Shown in pieces: positions 8,724-15,788 of a DNA stretch of 46,947 bases. How positions within the stretch are numbered: the stretch's first letter is position 1; every line of letters begins with the position of its first letter. The translations under genes and the position numbers were made by a program. The notes beneath the pieces were generated by a model. That model was not told the DNA's origin. It saw nothing but the letters and a program-made list of their open reading frames with translations, and did no database searches. This DNA is from a virus, in IMG/VR virus record IMGVR_UViG_3300046506_000050, positions 1 through 46,947 of that record, one strand, 5' to 3'.

Positions 8724-10472
8724 ATGGCATGGTATTCAGCCGGTACAGTCTCGGTGACCAATGGAAGCACATCGGTCATAGGGACTGGCACCAGTTTCAT
8801 CCAGAACGTAAAGTCTGGTGACATTTTCATCGCCCTGACAGACGGTGGAATCTACGAGGTCGATGAGGTCGTATCCGCGACTGCATTGACCCTGAAGCGA
8901 CCCTACGGCGGCGCTACGACGTTCCAGGTTGCCTACGAGGTCGTGCCTACCTCGTCGTATCTGAAGACCTTGGCGACCCAGGTGACGGACTTGATCGCCC
9001 TCTACACCGCGATTCCAGATGATGTCTCTGCGTCTCAGGACGCAGCAGCAGCATCGGCGGCTGCGGCAGCGGACTCAGCAACGTCGGCGGGGCAGGCTGC
9101 ACAATCGGCCTCCGCGTTCAAGGACGCAGCCGCCGCTTCTGCAACTGCCGCAGGGGCGTCGGCCTCGAACGCGTCTGCCTCGGCGGCGACCGCTGGTCAA
9201 CGTCTGACCGACGCGCAGACAGCAGCAGCGAACGCTGCGACTGCTCGGGATGCTGCACAGGCGGCACAGACCGCTGCACAGACCGCACGCGACTCGTCGC
9301 AAACCTACGCGGCCAACGCTCAGAACTGGGCCTCCCAATCGAGCGGGACCGTGGATGGTACGAACTACTCTGCGAAGTTCTACGCGGCTCAGGCTGCGGC
9401 GAGCGCTGCGAGTATCACCTTGCCTCTCCCAGTCGCCAGCGGCGGGACGGGTTCAACGACGGCTGCGGCAGCGCTGTCGGCTCTGGGCGGTGCGCCGAAA
9501 GCGTCCCCGACTTTCACGGGAACGGTCACACTTCCACAGTTCACGCTCATCAGTTCCGCTGCTGGCAATGCACGTCAGTTCTCGTGGCAAACGGCGGGTC
9601 TCAATCGTTGGATTATGAGCACCAACGCAACCGCCGAAACCGGCGCGAATGCTGGTTCGGATTGGTCGCTTGATCGGTACACCGATGCAGGCGCGTACGC
9701 CGACACTCCGCTGTCGATTAAGCGCTCATCCGGCCAGGCAACTTTTAGTCAGCGTCCGCTCTTTGGCGCAAACCTAGCGTGGGACTCGGGCAACCTGAAC
9801 CCCGCTATCTACGCTCAATTGTCAACTGCTGCGTTCACTGGTGCAGTCTCCATCAAGGGCACTCCGTGGGCCGCATCTGCCCTCTCAACGCGCAACGACG
9901 CAACGACGGTCTGGGGGGTCAGCGGCTACGCTTCTTACCAATCATCGGGCGGTGCCTTCATCGGTCGCGTGGATTCCCCGTCAACTTCGTTGGCTTCGTG
10001 GTTCTTCGGAACCGCTGGGGTAGGGTCTATTACGACTAACGGCAGCAGCACGACATACGGCACTACGTCTGACTATCGGCTCAAGCAGGACGTCGTGACG
10101 CTGAGCGGTGATGACGCCGTGGCTTTGATTCGTCAGGGCCGCCCCGTGCGCTATACGTTCGTCTCCGATGACACGAACGCGCCGCATATCGGCTTCATCG
10201 CCCACGAGTACCAGGCTGTCCAGCCCGAGGCCGTAACGGGCGTCAAAGACGGGACGGCGATGTCGGCCATCCCCTCTTACGACGCAGACGGCAATATGGT
10301 CACGGACCCAGAAGGAAACCCGGTTTATCAGATTGCCCCGCAGTATCAGAACATGGACTACGCGAAGCCAACGCCGATTCTCTGGGCCGCGCTAAAGCAG
10401 GCGCTCGAAGAGATCGACGCGCTTAAGACGCAAGTAGCCGCACTCACCCCTAACGCAACACCCTCCACTTAA
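8724..10472 (+). CDS. Tail fibre/spike with C-terminal S74 intramolecular chaperone
   Basis: The 582-residue protein has three parts. The N-terminal 90 residues start MAWYSAGTVSVTNGS, a small beta domain common in tail-fibre assembly proteins. Next comes an Ala/Gln/Thr-rich low-complexity coiled segment (about 95-215). The distal beta region ends in a peptidase S74 domain. The S74 signature SDYRLKQDV lies near residue 450, followed by IGFIAHEYQ and PEAVTG. S74 domains trimerise the fibre and then cleave themselves off, using a Ser/Lys pair seen here in the signature. This gives the phage a second fibre besides the gp17-like one, so it may bind two receptors or build a branched fibre. Confidence 0.88.
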   Translation: MAWYSAGTVSVTNGSTSVIGTGTSFIQNVKSGDIFIALTDGGIYEVDEVVSATALTLKRPYGGATTFQVAYEVVPTSSYLKTLATQVTDLIALYTAIPDDVSASQDAAAASAAAAADSATSAGQAAQSASAFKDAAAASATAAGASASNASASAATAGQRLTDAQTAAANAATARDAAQAAQTAAQTARDSSQTYAANAQNWASQSSGTVDGTNYSAKFYAAQAAASAASITLPLPVASGGTGSTTAAAALSALGGAPKASPTFTGTVTLPQFTLISSAAGNARQFSWQTAGLNRWIMSTNATAETGANAGSDWSLDRYTDAGAYADTPLSIKRSSGQATFSQRPLFGANLAWDSGNLNPAIYAQLSTAAFTGAVSIKGTPWAASALSTRNDATTVWGVSGYASYQSSGGAFIGRVDSPSTSLASWFFGTAGVGSITTNGSSTTYGTTSDYRLKQDVVTLSGDDAVALIRQGRPVRYTFVSDDTNAPHIGFIAHEYQAVQPEAVTGVKDGTAMSAIPSYDADGNMVTDPEGNPVYQIAPQYQNMDYAKPTPILWAALKQALEEIDALKTQVAALTPNATPST

Positions 10473-10485
10473 TTCAGGAAACATC

Positions 10486-10710
10486 ATGGCAGACATCAAG
10501 ACCAAGTTCATCTTCACGAAGAACGGCGCAGTATCAGCAGTTGTGTTCCCCGGCGAGCCCGTGAACAACACGTACGGCGAAGCGGCCGGCGAAGTCCCGT
10601 TCGAGACCGAAGTGGGCGTGGGCGACGCATGGCCGCTCGCTGACACCTCGGCTCCGAAGGGCAAGGCAAAGAAGGCCGCTGACCCGGCACCGGACGCCCC
10701 GGCTGCGTAA
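10486..10710 (+). CDS. Small conserved-looking protein of the lysis/tail border
   Basis: The 74-residue protein is preceded by a good ribosome binding site (CAGGAAACATC before ATG). It has a short beta-like N-terminus (TKFIFTKNGAVSAVV) and a Lys/Ala/Pro-rich tail. No family is recognised. Its TAA overlaps the ATG of the holin gene (TAATG), so it is co-translated with lysis genes. It could be a minor virion or fibre-related protein. Confidence 0.7.
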   Translation: MADIKTKFIFTKNGAVSAVVFPGEPVNNTYGEAAGEVPFETEVGVGDAWPLADTSAPKGKAKKAADPAPDAPAA

Positions 10711-10994
10711 TGACCGACCAGTTCTCCTTCCGTCAATTCCTGGCGGTACTGGTGGGCATGGGCGTCATCATCGGTCTCGGGAAGCTCTTGGCTTCTGACG
10801 AGAAGTTCACCTGGCGGCTGGCTATTGGCCGCGCCATCGTGAGTGCTGGTCTCTCCGTGGCCGCTGGCGCGATCATCGCGTTCATCCCCGGCCTATCCCA
10901 AATGGCGATCCTCGGACTCGCCGCAGCATCGGCAGTGCTCGGTGAGCAGTTCATCGAGAAGCTCATCCACCTGAAGGCAGGCGGCGGTCAGTGA
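10710..10994 (+). CDS. Holin (LydA/class III-like)
   Basis: The 94-residue membrane protein shows hydrophobic segments near residues 9-28, 40-58 and 62-80 separated by short charged turns, with a charged C-terminus (EKLIHLKAGGGQ). This is the layout of small phage holins. The stretch around LAIGRAIVSAG and the segment ASAVLGEQFIE recall the LydA/phage_holin_3_3 group, a family call by eye only. The holin would permeabilise the inner membrane at lysis. It is overlapped on both sides (TAATG before, GTGA after), sitting with the terminase genes as in T7 (gp17.5 next to gp18). Confidence 0.78.
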   Translation: MTDQFSFRQFLAVLVGMGVIIGLGKLLASDEKFTWRLAIGRAIVSAGLSVAAGAIIAFIPGLSQMAILGLAAASAVLGEQFIEKLIHLKAGGGQ

Positions 10995-11323
10995 CCAAGG
11001 GCCGCCCTGAGCGGCTCCGAATCCTCGGGCGGTACTTCGGCATCGAGCCGATGCCCGAGGCAGACACGGAGACCGCCTACGGTCTCATGCACCCCGACAC
11101 TCGCACCATCTCCATCGCTGATGGGATGGCTGGGTTCGATGAGGTGGACACCGTACTTCACGAAGTCATGCATGCAGTTCGATTCGCCCAGGGCCGCGAG
11201 TATGGCGGTGAGGTCGAAGAGGACTACGTGCGCTCCCTGGCTACGGGCCTGACCAACGTATTCCGTGACAACCCCGGCTTCGTCCGGTGGGTCGTCTCGA
11301 CACTGAAGAAGGACAACACTTGA
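10991..11323 (+). CDS. Small putative zinc metallopeptidase-like protein (HEVMH)
   Basis: The 110-residue product carries VLHEVMHAVRF at about residues 54-64. This contains an HExxH zinc-binding motif preceded by a hydrophobic residue, as in zincins, with acidic residues (GGEVEEDYV) downstream that could give the third ligand. The family resembles minimal metallopeptidases found in phages, but no named family is claimed. It starts with GTG overlapping the holin stop and ends in TGA overlapping the TTG of terS. It replaces the Rz-like gene (18.5) found here in T7. It might process a virion or host protein, or be a catalytically dead scaffold. Confidence 0.7.
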   Translation: MTKGRPERLRILGRYFGIEPMPEADTETAYGLMHPDTRTISIADGMAGFDEVDTVLHEVMHAVRFAQGREYGGEVEEDYVRSLATGLTNVFRDNPGFVRWVVSTLKKDNT

Positions 11324-11604
11324 GTGACAAGAAGGACGTCCTCCAGGAGCGCTTTGAACAGTGCTTGCTGGATGGACTGAAGGGCCAGCCCTTGGTGAAC
11401 AAGGACGGTCCTGTGCTGGACAAGGAGTCGGGCGAGATTCTCATGGTCGCCCCAGACTCTTCGTTCCTCTCCGTGGTCCGTGCGTATCTGAAGGACCTGT
11501 CGGACAAGCTGGGCAAACCGAAGACCCCCGAGACGGGTAAGTCGAAGGGCATGCTGGCTGCGTTCGAATCGAAGCTCCCGTTTAACTCGACCCGTCCGAA
11601 TTGA
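11320..11604 (+). CDS. Terminase small subunit (DNA maturase A, gp18-like)
   Basis: The 94-residue protein is close to T7 gp18 (89). Its position directly before the large terminase and its N-terminal charged helix with hydrophobic spacing (DKKDVLQERFEQCLLDGLK) fit the small subunit that recognises concatemeric phage DNA and assembles the packaging motor. The start is TTG 11320, overlapping the previous TGA as TTGA; an in-frame GTG further upstream would overlap the previous gene by 34 bases. It ends in TGA overlapping the TTG start of terL. Confidence 0.85.
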   Translation: MSDKKDVLQERFEQCLLDGLKGQPLVNKDGPVLDKESGEILMVAPDSSFLSVVRAYLKDLSDKLGKPKTPETGKSKGMLAAFESKLPFNSTRPN

Positions 11605-13466
11605 TCCATCGCCCCTGGTGGTGGCAGTCGGACGACCCTGTACGGGAAGACTTCCGAAACCTGCTTTACCTGGTCTGGGAGCACATGGGGCTCCCCGATC
11701 CCACACCCGCGCAGTACGACATCGCTTACTTCCTCCAGCACGGCTGGGCAGGCTATGGCGTCACTGAAGCTGGGGACTATTTTGAGTGGTACGGCAACGA
11801 AGCAACCGAGCCGGATCGCACTGGCTGTCGCCGTCTAGGCGAAGCCGACGAGAAGTTCCGCGAAGACATCATCGAGGCATTCCGAGGTATCGGGAAGTCG
11901 TATGTGACCTCCGCGTTCGCGCTGTTCCGTCTGTACCGTCGCCCGTTCGATGAGAAGATCATCGTACTGTCCGCGTCAGGTTCCAAGGCCAAAGAGTTCA
12001 TCTCGATGACCAAGACGCTCCTGCTGACCATGGACCTGTTCGAGCACCTTCGACCACGGGACGACCAGCGGGACACAGCGTACGCATTCGACGTCGATGG
12101 GGCGTCCATCTCCCAGTCGCCGTCCGTGAAGGCTGCGGGTATCACTGGGCAGATCACGGGCTCCCGCGCGACGCTCATCATCGCAGACGACATCGAGGTC
12201 GTGGACAACTCCCGCACCGAGGAAGCTCGGGAGCGGCTGCTGCACAAGACCAACGAGTTCGCCGCGATCAAGGTGACGGGCGGTGCCGACGTGATCTACC
12301 TCGGGACGCCTCAGACCGAAGAGTCGATCTACACGAAGCTCATCAAGCTCATGGGTGCCGCCGGCTGGATTCTCCCTGCCCGGTATCCCACGGCTGACAA
12401 GCGGGACGCGTACGTCTTCGAGCGCGAAGGCGGCTCACAGATCGATTGCCTGGCTCCGCGAGCACGGCGAGTCGATAAGGACCCGAGCATCGCATGGACG
12501 CCCACGGACCCCGAGCGGTTCAACGAGACCGAGTTGCAGAACCGGGAGGCCAAGGGACGTTCCTACTTCGCCCTCCAGTTCCAGCTTGACACTTCGCTGT
12601 CCGACGCCGAGCGCTACCCGCTGAAGCAGCACGACCTCATCGTGATGTCCTGCAACACGTTCAAGGCTCCCCAGATTCTCCAGTGGGGCCACGACACGGG
12701 CGGGAAGAACAAGCGTGTGGACCTGATGAACTACGGGTTCTCGGGCGACCACTGGCTGGCTCCGCTGTTCGTTGACAGCGAGTGGCGTGAGTACGAGCAG
12801 TCCATCCTCTTCGTTGACCCCTCGGGGCGCGGGAAGGACGAGACGGCCTGGGCGGTCGTGAAGACGCTCAACGGTATGCTGTACGCCGTGGAGTCCGGTG
12901 GCTACGCTGGTGACCCTGGCGAGGCTATGCTTCAGATCGCAATGGCCGCCAAGAAGCACAAGGTCCACGAGATCGCAGTCGAGCCGAACTACGCTGGAGC
13001 AATCTGGATCAATGCCTTCGAGCCGGTACTGTCGAAGGTATGGCCCGCAGAGAAGCCTGGCGACACCTCGGGCTGCACGGTGCGCGAAGCTGAGTGGAGC
13101 AGGACCCAGAAGGAAGTGCGGATCATCGAGACGCTGGAGCCGGTCATGACGACCCACCGGCTGGTCGTGGATGAGTCCGTGGCCTCCGATGGCACCCTGA
13201 TGTACCAGCTAACGCACATCACCCGAGAGCGGAACTGCCTGTCCCATGACGACCGCCTGGATGCACTGGCGGGCGCTGTGGCCGAGTTGGCCGCTACGCT
13301 GCGCATGGACGTCAACCAGGCCGCACGGGAGATGAAGGAAGCCGAAGAGGACGCAGTGCTCGAAGAGTTCATCGAGGGATGCTTACGCTCGGCTGCTGGG
13401 GACTACGAGGCGCGAACGCTGCATGGCGAACGCGTGTGGCAGGACGAGTCCCACTACCACCTGTGA
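11601..13466 (+). CDS. Terminase large subunit (DNA maturase B, gp19-like)
   Basis: The 621-residue packaging ATPase/nuclease is close to T7 gp19 (586). Walker A is seen at RGIGKS (95-100, Lys99), Walker B at LIIADD (192-197), and the C-terminal RNase H-like nuclease has FVDPSGRGKDE near residue 404 and DDRLDALAGA near 548. It pumps DNA into the prohead through the portal and cuts concatemers. The start is TTG 11601 in a TTGA overlap with the small subunit. It is the last + strand gene before the long non-coding region, as in T7. Confidence 0.97.
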   Translation: MIHRPWWWQSDDPVREDFRNLLYLVWEHMGLPDPTPAQYDIAYFLQHGWAGYGVTEAGDYFEWYGNEATEPDRTGCRRLGEADEKFREDIIEAFRGIGKSYVTSAFALFRLYRRPFDEKIIVLSASGSKAKEFISMTKTLLLTMDLFEHLRPRDDQRDTAYAFDVDGASISQSPSVKAAGITGQITGSRATLIIADDIEVVDNSRTEEARERLLHKTNEFAAIKVTGGADVIYLGTPQTEESIYTKLIKLMGAAGWILPARYPTADKRDAYVFEREGGSQIDCLAPRARRVDKDPSIAWTPTDPERFNETELQNREAKGRSYFALQFQLDTSLSDAERYPLKQHDLIVMSCNTFKAPQILQWGHDTGGKNKRVDLMNYGFSGDHWLAPLFVDSEWREYEQSILFVDPSGRGKDETAWAVVKTLNGMLYAVESGGYAGDPGEAMLQIAMAAKKHKVHEIAVEPNYAGAIWINAFEPVLSKVWPAEKPGDTSGCTVREAEWSRTQKEVRIIETLEPVMTTHRLVVDESVASDGTLMYQLTHITRERNCLSHDDRLDALAGAVAELAATLRMDVNQAAREMKEAEEDAVLEEFIEGCLRSAAGDYEARTLHGERVWQDESHYHL

Positions 13467-13469
13467 GGC

Positions 13470-13667
13470 TTAGGGAGTCACGGAGGTCTCACGGGACTTC
13501 CTGGACTCCCGCTTCCAATCCATCTGCGCCCATGTACACACCACCACTATCAACGCAATGATCCCAACCACGTAGCGCCACGCCACGCTGTCGAAAGCCC
13601 CATTGCCTCCGAGGGGTACAACGGCCAGGATGATCGCGCCTATAATCAACGTCACTGCGTACTTCAT
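13470..13667 (-). CDS. Small two-helix membrane protein on the minus strand
   Basis: The 65-residue protein (MKYAVTLIIGAIILAVVPLG...) has two clear transmembrane segments (about 3-20 and 28-48) and a basic/polar C-terminal tail (DWKRESRKSRETS). GGAAG lies 8 bases before the ATG on the minus strand. It converges on terL with a gap of three bases. Minus-strand genes are rare in T7-like phages, so it may be a lysogenic-conversion or superinfection-type gene expressed from a prophage. T7 has a small + strand gene 19.5 at this place; no homology is claimed. Confidence 0.6.
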   Translation of the reverse strand: MKYAVTLIIGAIILAVVPLGGNGAFDSVAWRYVVGIIALIVVVCTWAQMDWKRESRKSRETSVTP

Positions 13668-13769
13668 GCTCGCTACTTCCAGGTAAGGGTTTGAACCGCA
13701 CAGAACGGCCTAGGACGGGATGTTACCTCAAGAGGTACGGGTAGGATGTCCGAGATGTCGGGAGCCCGT

Positions 13770-13825
13770 CCTGGGACCTCCTGGGAAGCGGGGGATGGCT
13801 TGTGGTTGCCTGGGAGTCCCTGGGA
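13770..13825 (+). repeat. Four CCTGGGA repeats, two pairs each spaced 10 bp
   Basis: CCTGGGA starts at 13770, 13780, 13809 and 13819. Within each pair the spacing is 10 bases, one helical turn, and the two pairs are 39 bases apart. This regular phasing suggests a protein binding array, for example for terminase or a replication protein. Function is not shown. Confidence 0.5.
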
Positions 13826-14132
13826 TACCTCGGGCTCATTTTTCTCCCAAAAATGCGTGGTAAGGTGTTCGCCGCCGCGCGAGCCGATTTTCCCCCATAG
13901 GGGCCGCCAGGGTCCTTGGGCGGATCGAGGGATTCTGCTGCTGGCTGGGAGCGGCACAGGCCACACCAAAGCCCACACCACGCACCACGGTGAGCGGCTA
14001 AGTGACTGATTCTATTGGGGTTGCGGGGTATGGCAATCGGATTAGATAGACCCTGACCGGGCTCACGGGGTGTCCACGGGTAGCACGGGACGCCTGAAGG
14101 GTCACGGGGCATCGAGCCATTGCGGCTGACTG

Positions 14133-14170
14133 TGGGCGAGCGCATGCACTTGCACGCTACTGTTTTTTTT
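14133..14170 (+). terminator. Possible rho-independent terminator with nine-T run
   Basis: AGCG-CA-TGCA pairs with TGCA-CGCT (one bulge, tight loop), followed after four bases by TTTTTTTTT. The loop is very short and the U-tract is slightly displaced, so strength is uncertain. Placed after the terminase, it could end late transcripts before the early region. Confidence 0.35.
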
Positions 14171-14260
14171 TGTTCTCCGGGCTTAGGGACGCTCCGGGCT
14201 TCGCCCTCCGCTCACCACACGGGATGCACACGCAAGCACACGCATTCCCTAGACGCTGGG

Positions 14261-14285
14261 TGAGTAACTCAGCACATGGTAAGAG
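14261..14285 (+). promoter_or_regulatory. T7-type promoter-like site (family A), copy 1
   Basis: GAGTAACTCAGCACATGGT matches the family A consensus GAGTAACTCMGCAYAKGGT seen at six places. ACTCAGCA-A-GG aligns with ACTCACTATAGGG of the T7 promoter with the same spacing to the start-site G. It would drive transcription from the non-coding region into the early genes by the phage polymerase. Confidence 0.55.
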
Positions 14286-14649
14286 TGACGCCGGGTGATC
14301 TATAGGACACACAGAGGGGCTCACTGTACCCATGGTGACAGGCACGGGTAGCACGGGCATACACCATGCACACAGTCCGTTCTAAGCCCTCGCTGATACC
14401 TGCTCCTGAGTTAGTTCTATGGTGGTGTGCCTGAGACGCCTATAGACGCTCTAAGCGCCCTTGTTCCGCTCAGGCATGCGTATGTATCGCCCAGCGTCGC
14501 CGCACGGCTCAGCGACTCCACACGGCCGCCTGATGTCCCATGCGATACCAGGGCGATACACACGCACACCTGAGCGGGATACTGACCGCACGGGAGGCAC
14601 GGAGACGCCCTAAAGACCCTACAGCTTGATCGGGTATTCAAGAAAGTTC

Positions 14650-14678
14650 TTGTCAGCAACTCACTTCATTTCTATGAT
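14650..14678 (+). promoter_or_regulatory. Strong host sigma70 early promoter with embedded inverted motif B
   Basis: TTGTCA (14650-14655; 5 of 6 consensus) and TATGAT (14673-14678; 5 of 6) are separated by exactly 17 bases. This is the best host-type promoter in the window and stands directly before the first early gene (ATG 14732), where T7 has its A1-A3 promoters. The spacer GCAACTCACTTCATTTC contains the inverted core of the repeated motif B (GAAGTGAGTTGC). A repressor recognising motif B would therefore sit between -35 and -10 and block the promoter. Confidence 0.82.
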
Positions 14679-14731
14679 TCGTTTCAAGCACTGCGGTGCG
14701 ACGCGAAACAGCAACTAACACGGGGTGTAAG

Positions 14732-14962
14732 ATGACGGTGAGCCTGGCAAGACAGCGGGAACGATTGGAGATCACAAAGATGCGAGCAGACATTCGCAGG
14801 TCGCGTATGGAAGCGGGGAAGCTCTACGTAGAGGGCGCGAAGCTCATCGCGGAGACGGCAAAACTCAACCGTGAGCGAGCATGGCTCCCCTTCGTCGCTG
14901 GTGGCGCATTCGTCGCGGCAATCGCGGGCGCATTGGTCGCCTTGGTCAAACTGATTGGCTAA
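14732..14962 (+). CDS. First early gene: small coiled-coil protein with C-terminal membrane anchor
   Basis: The 76-residue protein has a basic, heptad-like helix (about 5-48; RQRERLEITKMRADIRRSR) and a C-terminal transmembrane segment (about 52-73, FVAGGAFVAAIAGALVALV). ATG 14732 is preferred over an upstream GTG because GGGGTG stands at ribosome-binding distance. As the first gene after the host promoter it is expected to act immediately on the host, perhaps at the inner membrane. The family is not recognised. Confidence 0.7.
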   Translation: MTVSLARQRERLEITKMRADIRRSRMEAGKLYVEGAKLIAETAKLNRERAWLPFVAGGAFVAAIAGALVALVKLIG

Positions 14963-14990
14963 CGTGGATCATGGGCGGCATAGTGCCGTC

Positions 14991-15012
14991 CTGAAGTGAA
15001 GCGAGTGACTTT
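14991..15012 (+). repeat. Motif B copy 1
   Basis: CTGAAGTGAAGCGAGTGACT, then TTAT, in the gap between the first and second early genes. It matches the motif B copies at 21353 and 24021 in nearly every base. It is the only + strand copy that does not overlap a stop codon; it lies 30 bases past one. Confidence 0.7.
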
Positions 15013-15025
15013 ATCGGAGTGTGTT

Positions 15026-15133
15026 ATGCGAAATGTTGATTGGGTAGCGGTTGCGTTTGCCGTGGTAATCCTGGGCTCTTTTGGCCTGTGGCTGGTCGCA
15101 TTGTTTGCGCTGCTGACGGGATGGGGGTTCTGA
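15026..15133 (+). CDS. 35-residue single-pass membrane protein
   Basis: The product, MRNVDWVAVAFAVVILG then SFGLWLVALFALLTGWGF, is almost entirely one hydrophobic helix. It is preceded by GGAG at a workable distance (CGGAGTGTGTT) and its TGA overlaps the ATG of the next gene (TGATG). No family is recognised. Tiny early membrane proteins of phages often perturb host membrane functions or exclude other phages, but this role is not shown here. Confidence 0.65.
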   Translation: MRNVDWVAVAFAVVILGSFGLWLVALFALLTGWGF

Positions 15134-15282
15134 TGTTTCTGGTGCGGATTGAAGCGGGTAACGGAGTTCGTGCGGTGCGCGTGGTGGCACGGGATGCCCA
15201 GGACGCACAGTGCAAGGCAATCGGTTTTTTCGAGTTTAACGGCGTGGTGCATGGGGCAATCCTGAGCATCAAGCGTATCTAA
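15133..15282 (+). CDS. 49-residue early protein
   Basis: The product begins MFLVRIEAGNGVRAVRVVARD and ends ILSIKRI. It reads as a small alpha/beta protein with two or three strands and one helix (DAQDAQCKAIGFF). It is coupled to the membrane peptide before it by TGATG. The open frame extends upstream, but no better start is supported. The pattern is typical of early phage host-takeover proteins of unknown target. Confidence 0.65.
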   Translation: MFLVRIEAGNGVRAVRVVARDAQDAQCKAIGFFEFNGVVHGAILSIKRI

Positions 15283-15292
15283 GGGGCATCAC

Positions 15293-15439
15293 ATGACGCA
15301 TAAAGACATCTATCGTTTTCACACGGTTCCGGCGACGCACGAAGCGTGGACGCTGGAGGAAGTAGCAAATGAAATCCCAGCGTTCGATGAGTGGGAGTTC
15401 CAGCGCGAGATGGACGAATCGAATGCTGGCTGGAAGTGA
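15293..15439 (+). CDS. 48-residue acidic early protein
   Basis: ATG 15293 is preceded by AAGGGGCATCAC, a good ribosome binding site. The protein (MTHKDIYRFHTVPATHEAWT... ending NAGWK) is acidic and Trp-rich. Its TGA is part of motif B copy 2. No family is recognised; the small size and acidity are common in early inhibitors of host proteins. Confidence 0.65.
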   Translation: MTHKDIYRFHTVPATHEAWTLEEVANEIPAFDEWEFQREMDESNAGWK

Positions 15440-15454
15440 AGCGAGTAACTGACA
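15433..15454 (+). repeat. Motif B copy 2, overlapping a stop codon
   Basis: GAAGTGAAGCGAGTAACTGA continues as CAAGGGGTGAC. The TGA of the preceding gene is inside it. GCGAGTAACT is also the left part of the family A sites, so this copy is intermediate between motif B and the promoter-like family. Confidence 0.7.
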
Positions 15455-15466
15455 AGGGGTGACACC

Positions 15467-15718
15467 ATGAAAGACGTTAAAGACATGACGCGCGGCGAGA
15501 TCGAACGCGCATTGGAGCAGGCAGGGAAGCGCGTCAGCAAAGCGTGTGACGCATTCATCAAAGCGGGTCGCGGTCAGGAGCGCGTGCAAGACATCTTGAA
15601 ACAGTCGGACGGGCTCAGTGTGAAGTACCGCGAGGCAAGCGACCGATACCGCGAGGTCAACGCGGAATGTGAGCGGCGCATGACTTACCACGGCTCACAT
15701 CAACGCGTCAAAGCGTGA
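15467..15718 (+). CDS. 83-residue helical early protein
   Basis: The protein is highly charged and helical (DMTRGEIERALEQAGKRVSKA; YREASDRYREVNAECERRM), probably a two-helix coiled coil. The ribosome binding site AGGGGTGACACC precedes ATG 15467. It ends two bases before hammerhead ribozyme 1, so self-cleavage would trim its messenger just behind the stop codon. Function unknown. Confidence 0.7.
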   Translation: MKDVKDMTRGEIERALEQAGKRVSKACDAFIKAGRGQERVQDILKQSDGLSVKYREASDRYREVNAECERRMTYHGSHQRVKA

Positions 15719-15720
15719 CA

Positions 15721-15772
15721 GGTCGAAACGGGCGCAAGCCCGTCTAGCGGTAGAGCCGCTACTGATGAGACC
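15721..15772 (+). ncRNA. Hammerhead ribozyme 1 (type II), upstream of ardA
   Basis: All parts of the hammerhead core are present in the type II order. Stem II is GGTC (15721-15724) with GACC (15769-15772). GAAA follows at 15725-15728. Stem III is CGGGC-GCAA-GCCCG (15729-15742), then TC with predicted cleavage after C15744 (GUC triplet). Stem I is TAGCGG-loop-CCGCTA (15745-15761), then the invariant CTGATGA (15762-15768). Cleavage would release the ardA messenger with a short hairpin at its 5' end, 45 bases before the start codon. The segment from CTGATGA to the ribosome binding site and ATG is repeated almost unchanged at ribozyme 2. Confidence 0.93.
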
Positions 15773-15788
15773 AACCTGGAGAAACACC

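Larger units (their letters stand above)
14063..14357 (+). repeat. CACGGG direct repeats, with a duplicated 15-mer
   Basis: CACGGG recurs at about 14063, 14075, 14084, 14102, 14343 and 14352. The 15-base unit CACGGGTAGCACGGG is exact at 14075-14089 and 14343-14357. Short repeats flank the terminal redundancy in T7 (there CCTAAAG; one CCTAAAG also occurs at about 14613 here), so these may mark the packaging or end region. Confidence 0.45.
13668..14731. other. Non-coding region between terminase and early genes (packaging and early-promoter region)
   Basis: No convincing gene lies in these 1,064 bases; open frames here are Pro/Arg-rich or Cys-rich without ribosome binding sites. The region holds the CCTGGGA and CACGGG repeats, a hairpin with a nine-T run, a T7-type promoter-like site (14261) and a strong sigma70 promoter (14650-14678). 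In T7-like phages this is where the terminal repeat, the terminase recognition site and the host-dependent promoters lie. The circular assembly cannot show where the physical ends are. Confidence 0.7.

Noticed and set aside
13723-14145. Minus-strand 140-residue frame and similar frames in the terminase-early gap
   Set aside because: Pro/Arg/Ser-rich, no ribosome binding site, and repeats such as CACGGG and CCTGGGA drive the composition.
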